From Laburnicola sp. R22_1 (Eukaryota > Ascomycota > Dothideomycetes > Pleosporales > Didymosphaeriaceae), in NCBI GenBank assembly GCA_014281115.1, contig JACONQ010000009.1:1736001-1800000 (forward strand): a DNA stretch of 64,000 bases, written 5' to 3'. This document shows positions 55,561-64,000 of the stretch, piece by piece. Made by a program: the position numbers and the translations under genes. The notes beneath the pieces are model-generated. The model was not told the DNA's origin, did no database searches, and saw only the letters and a list, made by a program, of their open reading frames with translations. How positions within the stretch are numbered: the stretch's first letter is position 1; every line of letters begins with the position of its first letter.

Positions 55561-58500
55561 TTAAGTGCATCTAATAACGATAAGCACGATAACTATAAGG
55601 AGTATTACAATAATGAGAGTAATCATAAACATAACAATAGTACTGTTGAACTATATTCTATTAAAGGAGATGAACGCATTAACAGGTAAGATTTATAGGT
55701 CACCTAAACCGCTAATATTCTACTATAAGGTCGCAGAGGTAGAAGAGCTTAAAGACTCTACTTATTCACCTATAATCTGCTTTAAAATGGACTTAAGTTA
55801 TAAGAGCTTTAACTATTCCTAATGTTTCTATTTAGGTAGAAGTTTTATAAGGCTGTTAGCGGGCTAAAAGTTAGTTTTAATATAAGTAGAAGTAATAGTT
55901 CCTTATAGTGCCTATTCCTATAACTAATAGTAGTGTATATCCACGTGTCAAAGGGTTGTCTTTAGCTAAGGAGACTCTATATCCAGTAGACGAATTGTCT
56001 ATTTATTATCACAGTATATAGAGGGTTGTTCCTTAAAGTCTAGGTAGAGATTATTAAAGATTCTAGACCACTAGTAGTACTCAGTGTACCCTATAGAGAG
56101 TAAGATAAGTTCGGCTTTAGTAGTTAACTTAACAACACAGCGTTAGAGCGTTACTTTCTAGTTAATTAAATCGCCAAATAGAAAGAAGATGTAGCCTTGT
56201 AAGGACTTGTAGGTTGCCTTATAATTAGCGTAAGACGCGTTAGTTGCGCTATAGAAGTTAGTCTCTTTAGTATTTTTTTTAATAGAGATGTGGAGTAGTA
56301 TAGTCTACAAAGTAGTGCAGTGCCAGGTCCTAGGAGTAATACAGATATACAAGGCACTAATATGCAGCTAATAAGTATTTAGGGCCAGGGTTAGTAAGAA
56401 ATTTAGCCAATTTTAAATAAGCTTTGGCGATATCTAGACATATAGCACCAGCGGCGTAGCCAATAGATCTAACTATCTAGGAGTAATAATAAGATGCGTC
56501 CTTATTCTTAGACTCTATTAATAGTACAAGCTCCTTAAAAGGTAGAGATAAAGCAGGTGCCTTAGTCCAGGACAACTTTTAAGGTGCTGGGTATTTGGCG
56601 TAGATTTTCTAGATATAGTCACGTTGTGACAACTAAAGATAACTATTATCGCGATCTCTATATGTGGTAATACCACAGAAAGTAGAGTTCTCTTGGCCTT
56701 ATAAGTCGGTAATTTTATACTATTTAATAAGCTTGCGTTTAAAGGCGTTAAGAAAGGATAAATAACCTAAAAGGGCCATAGTAATAATATTGTCCACATA
56801 AAAGAAGACGATAATGCGATCGTCTCTCCATAGACAGGGTGTGTTAAGTACTAGTAATAGACTAAAGCTCTTAAGTATAGTTGTAAAGTCTTCGTACCAG
56901 AGTAGTAGTAACGTCTTAAGGCCATAAAGGGCGCGATAAAGTTGCCAGTAGTGTCCGCTGTCATAGAAACCTTCTAGTTAAAAGGTATAAATAGGTTTAG
57001 GGAGTTTAGCGTTAGTAAAAGCATTAATAACGTTATATTAATGTATATCTATATTAAAGTAGGCGGCAAATACCATAAGAGCGCAGAATATTCGTATAGC
57101 AAGAGTAGTAGCATAGGTGTTACCCACAATAGTCTGTAAGTCTCCTCTTACAATAATCCTTACTTTAAACTTAGCTAGATAGCCTTAATTAAATTTGTAT
57201 GTAAAGACTCACATAAGTAGTAAGACTTTAGTGCTTAGAGAAAGCTCTAAGAGCGGAATCTTAGTGTATGTCTCCTTTCTAGCAATAGTATTTAGCTCCT
57301 TCTTTGCAGCTGCCATAAAGCCTTCTCTAAACTATATAAGGAGTTTTAGGACATTATTCTAAAATTAAGGTAGGGGCGAAAGCTAGTCTCTATAGACTCG
57401 CTATAATAGTGCGATTAATTAGGGCACTTTGTCTAGTAGTAAGGCCGACGCGAACGTGTTCTAATAAGTCTAAATAGCGTTGGCAGCAGAATTTTGTGTG
57501 CGTTTAGGCAATACGTTAGTAGTTTAGAGATAGATATTAGTTCTATATTACTTTCTTTACGCAGAAGGTCCTATTAATGTAGGTGTAGGGGATATAGAGG
57601 ACTAAGAGGGCATTAGCGATGTAGCTAGTACTAATGTTAGCGGCGCGGAGGTCTAATTAACTATAAAAACTAGTAAAGGGTATACATCTCTGCCATAGTG
57701 TACATTATAAGCTTGGCCTAATTTCTCGCCTATAAGTAGGGTTTTAGTAGGAAGGATAGACAGCTTAGCGTCTTTATATACTTCCTTATTAGAATCTTTC
57801 TACTCACTTTCTAATTCTTTAACCTTAATATTGTTAATGGCTTAATCTAACTAAATGCTAAGTAGGCTCTCTTTATTAGTAAACCCAAAGAATAGTTCTT
57901 TATTAAAGGTAACATCCCTTATTTAAATAACCTTACCTTTGTGTCCGCGAGATATAGCTTTTAGTCCCTATATATAGTAGATATTGCGTAAGTCTACGCC
58001 TACTAAGTAACTAATAAGCGCCCTTAAGAAAAGCTTATCTATTTAAGAAATCTTCTTATAAAGGTAGTATGCTCTATATCTATAGATGTGTAGATAAGCG
58101 ATAGAGGGCGGTTTGCCGTGAGCAGCCTTAAACAGTGTAGTCCAGTTTAATAATTTAACAGGAGTCTAATTAAGTAGATATGCCGCATAGACGTACATCT
58201 CTTCGCATAGGTAAAGTAGAAGGTTAGTCATAGTCCTAAGTAATTAAGACATAGTAATTAGTATCTTTCCTAACTATTCTATATAGCCTAATTATTCTAT
58301 AGTGTTAGGAGACTAGAGCTATATAGTAATGCCTTATTATTTATAGTGCTTAACTACACTAAGGTTATTTTAAAACCTATAAGCTCTCTCTCTATCCATT
58401 AGTATAAACACTAGGCTGGCGTTATAGCGGCGTTTAATGTGTCTATCTATAAGTTTAAAGACTCTATTTAGGACATTTGTAGATCGATTAGGTATGCCAT

Positions 58501-60796
58501 ACACTATATAGGTCTTAGAGACAAGACAGTAACTATAAAAGATGTACTAGTTGCCTGTAAGAAATTCGGTGTTAAGTGTAATAATATCGATAGTAATAGC
58601 TTTAAATACACGCGTAGGTTAGTGCTCTCTATTAGATCTCTATGAAATAATCTGTGAAGCCTTATTAACTCTATATTATTCGCAGTCTTGTGTACTAGGG
58701 GGAGGAGATATGAGCGGAGCTATGCCAGCAACGTTGTGACTTAGTTTCTCTATTAATTTAGCTCTAGCATGGCCTATTAAGACGTGTGCGTGAAGACCGG
58801 ATAACGTGCGATTAGGTAGTAGTGCAATAGAGGGTTTCTTGTAGCTTCTTTTGTTGGCAAGCGCTAGGAAAGGTCTGTTGGTATAGTCCTCTAGTGGTGC
58901 TAGGGGAGACTATTAGTCCACTAGAATATAGTAACCGCCTATAGGTTTAACTATTACCTAGATAGGATTCTTAGTGCCATCCTTTGTGTACAGGCATTCA
59001 TGCCCTAAGTCAAAGTAGATATCTTTTCCTCTAAGCCTTAAGAGCGACACTAGTAAGGTAATAAAGCCCAAATATAAGGCAACGTTCCTTAATATAGTCC
59101 TTATAGGTCTACCTAGTATCTGGATTTTAATATCGCATTTACCCTATATAGTAATTTCCACTAAGTCTTTTCTATAACTAATCCTTTCGCCTAGTATTGT
59201 AGAACAAATCTATATAAACTTATTAGACTTATTACAGACGTGTATATCCGAACCATAATTAAGAATCTAAGAGTAATAGAGTACTAAGGTCGGATATTAC
59301 TTATTATTTATTACGAGGTATTTTATTATATATACCTATTTATATTCTCTATTAGAGGCTTAGTTGCTAGTATTAATATAACCTATAGGTGTAACATAAT
59401 CTCGCTTCGCCTTCTCTCTTATTTATATTTTGTTAAGTAGCTTAGCCTATCTAGTAACCTTACTATATCTTTAAATGGCTTTAACGCAAGCTAGGTTAAT
59501 TTTAAACCTAACTTCTTACAGCCAGGTGCAGATGTATAGATAAGCTTCCTATTGTGGGTTACCTAGATAGACGTCGCCTTTACTATAAGGACAAGGCTTT
59601 CTTTGCAAACTACTAGCGATCTTAGTATTAGTACGCTTCCTATTGTTCTAAAGTCCTCCTATATTATTTAAAGGCGTTAAGCTATAGCTCTAATTTCTCG
59701 CATCTATATAGTAAGGAGACTGTGCTCTATTAAGCGCGGTATAGGCAGTGCCTTATATATTGCCCTTATTTAAGCTGTGTAGGTACGGCATTGTTTAGTA
59801 GTGTTAAATAAGCGCCGCGACAGATACCTTATCGGGTATACTTAGTAGTAGTGCACAGACTATAATAAGTTGTTCTAGTATAACAATAACGCCTACGCGA
59901 TTAATAATAGCTAGTATAGTATAGACTATTAAAGCTAGTGGATTAAGTTCTATATTAACATATACTAAATAGGCCTTATAGACTTTCTTATTTATTATCG
60001 CTGCAAACCCTAAATCGATAGTATAAAAGACCTTAAGAAGATCTTGCTAGGGAGCAAAACCCTAAATAGCTAGAACCTTTAGTTTAATGGCCTTGTTAAG
60101 ATAAATTTAGAAGTTATTAATCTAGTTCTTAATTAACTAGCGACTAGACGTGTACTTCTTCGCCTTATTATATTAACAGTCTACTTCTTCTTATTTAGTA
60201 ACTATTAGTTTTGAGTAGTTCTTATATAGGAACCTAATTTGTTCTATAATAGTATAGTCGGCAGGCATAAAAATTAGTATATTGTCCCTTACTATACTTA
60301 TAATGTGGCTTTTAAGCTTGCTTAGCAATTTCTCGCGTTCTTATTTACGCTTGTATTTCTCTTTCTACACTACAATGTTAAGGTTTTTATTAGAGTTGAA
60401 TTCAACGTCTTCTAGCACCGTAAGATTTATAGTCTCTAGGTTAACATATTTTAGAACGCGTAGTATATGCGCGGTACGTTTAAAAACTATATACTATAAT
60501 TTAAAGTTATCTATTCCTTTTAGTATGACTTTTTTATTCTTTGGCATTGCCATTATAACGCATTTGCAATGACTTTTCGCGTGTTTGGCCACTAGTATAG
60601 GCTTATTATTATGATTTAGAGTCTTATAGTATTTTATAGTAATTTATAGTAACTGTAATTATAGTTTTGTAAATAACTTTTCGCATTGTTATTATGAAAA
60701 CTCTACTCTGGTCCGTGCGAGCAATAATGTGGCAGCAGAACTAACTAGTAAGAAGTTTTAGAGGGTGCGTAATAAGCGTTGTGCTAGGCTCATAAC

Positions 60797-60976
60797 TGTA
60801 AGATAGTGGAGATTACAGTAATTTATAGTAATATGAGTTAACTATAAGAAAAGAGGTGTCTTATTACTATAGAGAACTAAGGGCCTAAAGGTGTATAGGT
60901 GAGGCTAGGCATAAGGTTATTCCGGCCGAGGTTATGTGACTAAGAACCGACCATACAGCCATGCGGCAGTCTTACA
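60797..60976 (-). repeat. LTR of the Copia element (5' LTR in coding sense)
   Basis: 180 bp, partner of 53517-53696, followed directly by the CTAGT duplication. Confidence 0.85.
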
Positions 60977-61695
60977 CTAGTAAACTCTTCTAAGAACTTA
61001 TTAGGGTTTGGGGGAAGATTACTATTTTAGACTATAATACTATTAATACGTTAGGCGTTATTAATTAGTTAGTATCCTTTGTCCTTCTTTTTAACTAAAA
61101 ACTATAGGTTGCGATATTAACTCCTACTATACTCTAGCACGCCCTAATTAAGCCTCTACTATACTATATTAATAACTATATCTTTAAGTTTCTAAGAAAC
61201 TAGAAAGTGCAATTTCTTTTAAGTAATATAGTTAATAGTGTGGATCTTAACTAGTAGAGCTATATTAGAATGCACTTGCCCTAACTTAGTAAATTTAAAA
61301 GATAGGGCTAGTTTCCTTTAATATAGAACTTTTAGTAATATATCTCTTTTCTAAAGTAAGAGATCTAGACTAATCTTTATTTCCGCAATCTGTTCTAGTG
61401 TTAACTAATTACCTCTTAGGAATTTTGCCTACTAGTTAAGAAGGTATTTATAAAATGGCTAAGGCCTAGTGTTAGTTCTCTTTTGCTTTTTTATAGCCTC
61501 CTACTTCTAGTATAACTAGTCCTTAATATTCTAAGGCTTAACGCCTAAGTTATATATAGGGTTAATCTTCTTATTCTTAGTCTTATATATAGTATTTACT
61601 TTAAAAGCTATTTTAGTTCTATTAATTATCTTTATTTATTCTGCTTAGAACGCGTTATTCTTAACTCTTATTACCTTTTTAGACTTTATTTATAT

Positions 61696-62865
61696 TGAAG
61701 ATCTTTATTATATAGAGATTCTAACTAAGATTAAGTTCGCACTATATATAGAGAGGAGTAAAATAGAAGGCACTATAACCTAGTACCTAGCACACAGTAG
61801 TAGTAACAAAATATACATAAAATAATAATAATTTTGTTATTAGCATTCTGCACAATAGCATTGTTAATAGTAGTTAATAGACAGTCTGCAATCTGGCATA
61901 ACTAAGTCACATATTATCTCTTAACTAGTAGACTATTAGAGAGTTATAGTGAAGCGTAGAGTCGCAATTATAGTTTACCATACACATATTATATAAGTCT
62001 GCCTCTTATAATATCTATAATATTCGAAAATTCTTCCCCTTTAACATACACAATACTAAGTCTTTTAAATTTAACTCTTTAATATATGCGGCAAGCCAGC
62101 TTTCTAGCGTCCTAAGATTAAGTTATCTAATACCTGCGGTTAGATAGCTACTAGAGAATTTAAAACTAGTATAGATAACTAGCTAGGCAATATTAGCCAT
62201 CTAGCCTACCTACTATAAGATATAGTTAAGGCAGGCCTACTAGAGGACTAGATTAATTACACTATCCTAGAGGTTATAACTAATAATCTGTTTAGGCTAT
62301 ATACTATCTTTACGCGACTCTAAATCCTTAAGTGCGAGGCTATCCTTTTATATAGAGGCCTAAGCAATAATACAGCAATATTTATATAATAATAATAGCT
62401 CCTTACTATTACGTTATTAGTAAGACTAGAGAATAGACTAAGATATAGTAGTAGGCGACTATTAAAGGAGAAGAGGGTGTTTCTTATACATTGCCAAAGC
62501 GCGCGCGCGCAGCTATAGTAGAAGAAGCTCCTAGTAGTAGTTAAGATCTTGCGGGCGCATAAGGACAACAAGAAGTAAGGGCGGTAGCGTAATAAGAGTA
62601 AGGGTGAGCGGCGGCAGGGGGAGCATAAAGGAGATAGGCGATAGCAAGGTTCTAGGGGACGGTATACGGCTCGCTAGTTGCGAGGGGAGATCTACTATAG
62701 AAGAGTAATAAAATAGTTAGGTTAGTTGCTATTATAATTATAATTATTATTATTATTATTATAGTAAAAAATATTATTAAAGAAATTATTAATTATGTAA
62801 CACAGTGGTTAGTTAAATAGCCGGCCCGGGATTACGTGACATTATAAATTGACCCCGGGAGAGAA
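61696..62865. repeat. Dispersed repeat copy 2, split by an 818-bp insert
   Basis: It matches 36835-37172, but between TA at 61903-61904 and TA at 62723-62724 lies an 818-bp insert (61905-62722) absent from copy 1. The whole copy is flanked by the same 15 bases, AGACTTTATTTATAT, at 61681-61695 and 62866-62880. The TA flanks of the insert suggest a Tc1-like cut-and-paste element, but I see no good inverted repeats and no complete transposase. Confidence 0.55.
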
Positions 62866-62880
62866 AGACTTTATTTATAT

Positions 62881-64000
62881 AGCTAAAGTCTAGAGAATCT
62901 TATTAACTTCTTTATTGCAGCCTAGTAAACTAACAACTAGAAGTTCTTAGTTATCTTAAATAATACTACTACTATTTATATACCTTCTAATTATACCTTA
63001 ATTAGCGTAGTAAATAAAATTCTTATTTAGATCTATTACTAACTAGTCCTTATTAGCGTTCTATATAAGCTATTTATTTCTATTTATAATTTTCTCTTTA
63101 TAAGTTAGCACTACCTAATTTAGTGCCTACTTCTAGGCCTTTAGCCCTAATTTCTACTTAAGCTTAATATTAGCCTTACTTATTCTTAATATTAACCTAT
63201 AGCAAAGCCACTACTCTAAGACTATATTAGCGCCGAGTTCTAGGTAGTCTAAATACTTAGAAACGCTAGCCCTAGCTACTATATTCCCTTAAAGTTTTCT
63301 ATTACCTTAGTAATAATTACGCCTCTTAGGTTAAATAAGTTAGCGTAAGTAGCTACAAATCGCATAGAGTAGAGCTTCTTATTATCCTATAGCTTATAGT
63401 AGGTCTTGCTATTATTCTTATAGAAGAATTCCGCCTTTGCGTCTACTAAGAATAGGTTTTCTAGAATAATAGCGCTAGATAAGGACTTAATAATAAATAG
63501 CATTATTATAATAATAATCTAGCCCACCCTAATTAGGGCTTATAATATAATACTTTAAAAAGTCTTATAATTACTATTTATAGTTATTAGTTTTACGCTC
63601 TATAATTAAGGTGGCATAGATATAATCTAGAGGCCTATAGCTTTAGTAGTGCTAAGGCGAATAGTATTTAATTCTACATCTATGTTAAGTAAGGCACTTA
63701 TCTAATACTTATTAATCTAGTATATTACTTAGGGATAGTCTCTTTTTATATATTTAACCCCTAATTCTCTCTTAAGATCCTTCTTATTAGTAATAGTTAT
63801 AGTTAGTGTTGCTTTGCCAAACTATGCCTTTGTAATTAATACGTCTATACTAACTACCTAGTTTACCTATAGTAGTGCTTAAGATAAATTTAGTTTATAA
63901 GGCCTACAGTAAGTAACTACTCTATTCTTAAGCTTAACTAATATCTATTTAGAGACTTAGATTCTAGAGATAGGTACGTAGTTAGTATGCCTAGCGTCTA
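62881..64000 (-). other. Probable upstream (gag/protease) part of the outer gypsy element
   Basis: RIP-degraded sequence continuing the outer minus-strand gypsy element to the right of its RT. It runs to the window end without a terminal repeat. The assignment rests on position only; no zinc knuckle or protease motif was clear. Confidence 0.4.

Larger units (their letters stand above)
53517..60976 (-). mobile_element. Ty1/copia retrotransposon, full length, minus strand, RIP-inactivated
   Basis: 7460 bp with 180-bp LTRs (53517-53696 and 60797-60976) that begin TGTAA(A/G)ATAGTGG and end TTACA. It has a perfect 5-bp duplication CTAGT (53512-53516 and 60977-60981). On the minus strand, gag opens at 60547 (MPKNKKVILKGIDNFKL). 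The integrase relic lies near 57.9-58.9 kb (GKILITMS...LLRTM, EEMYVYAAYLLN.TPVK), and the RT near 56.6-57.0 kb (LYRALYGLKTLLLLWYED, VFFYVDNIITMA, Asp of YVDD changed to Asn). The order gag-integrase-RT is the Copia order. Many stops. The region between the RT and the left LTR holds a repeat cluster and an unusual AT-rich insert. Confidence 0.86.
42480..64000 (-). mobile_element. Outer Ty3/gypsy retrotransposon, minus strand, RIP-decayed, interrupted by four insertions
   Basis: Domain order on the minus strand from right to left: probable upstream part (62881 to window end), N-terminal RT (60977-61680: RNLQFLVKKKDKGY, then INNA.RINS), RT core (52807-53516: YIDNIIVKG, where Asp of the YxDD box is Asn), RNase H (50494-51480: NLLEALIIYQLVLLIL, CHVLGCKN), and integrase core (42480-43039: RQGIPFYLLVDRGLENRGLV, VVSSAYYL). 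Stops are frequent and differences from family consensus are G/A and C/T transitions. Interrupting elements at 43040-50493, 51481-52804, 53517-60976 and 61696-62865 separate the pieces; joining the flanks keeps the domain order. Terminal repeats were not found: the 5' end is beyond the window and the left end is unclear. Confidence 0.75.

Noticed and set aside
36835..62865. The two 0.34-kb repeats as the LTR pair of the outer gypsy element
   Set aside because: Gypsy sequence seems to continue to the right of the second copy, and the gypsy RT lies directly beside it with no room for gag, so the repeat is an insertion into the element.

Overview
The window looks like nuclear DNA of a filamentous ascomycete (Pezizomycotina; a Dothideomycete such as a member of the Pleosporales is my best guess, by inference). 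The support is: short 46-90 bp GT-AG introns, compact genes with divergent promoters, typical fungal protein families (DUF3176 membrane protein, fungal ceramide synthase, RAD5 with HIRAN), and a sharp change at about 35.55 kb into very AT-rich, transposon-filled DNA whose copies differ almost only by C-to-T/G-to-A transitions. That pattern is the mark of repeat-induced point mutation (RIP).

Gene-rich half (1-35.5 kb). Left edge: two related small cysteine-containing secreted-protein genes (1-389, partial; 1073-1693, frameshifted), a small AT-rich transposon relic (about 1.96-2.62 kb) and a secreted-protein gene broken at its edge. Then come housekeeping genes: the spliceosomal RRM protein Ist3/RBMX2 (-) and dynein light intermediate chain (+) from a shared promoter; a nitronate monooxygenase with a C-terminal frameshift; a DUF3176 membrane protein; two paralogous secreted repeat proteins (13.8-14.9 and 16.8-17.6 kb); ceramide synthase LAG1 (-); a Bax-inhibitor-1 family protein (-); an unknown membrane/coiled-coil protein; NDUFAF6-like (-) and RAD5 (+) from a shared promoter; a possible tiny gene; and a decayed Fot1/pogo-type DNA transposon with intact inverted repeats (33761-35546).

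AT-rich half (35.5-64 kb). It begins with a cluster of roughly 90-100 bp dispersed repeats and a degenerate telomere-like block (37.5-37.9 kb). The rest is a nest of transposons. A minus-strand Ty3/gypsy element (integrase about 42.5-43.0 kb, RNase H/RT 50.5-53.5 kb, N-terminal RT 61.0-61.7 kb, probable upstream part to the window end) is interrupted by a plus-strand chromodomain gypsy element (43040-50493, duplication ATAAA), a Tc1/mariner element (51481-52804, duplication TA), a minus-strand Copia element (53517-60976, duplication CTAGT) and a short repeat (61696-62865). All are RIP-damaged and carry stops.

The most interesting item is the pair of secreted repeat proteins. Both are built from an octapeptide, ISRGSHAR, bounded by arginine and preceded by leaders made only of X-Ala and X-Pro dipeptides (SA, SP, EP, DP, QP). 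This is the arrangement expected of a precursor trimmed by an endoprotease and then by a Ste13/DPAP-IV-type dipeptidyl aminopeptidase, as in yeast alpha-factor. The second paralog alternates this with another peptide, IN(R/H)INGR. Promoters and 3' flanks are also conserved between the two, so the whole locus was duplicated. I know of no described family with these peptides, but I could not search.
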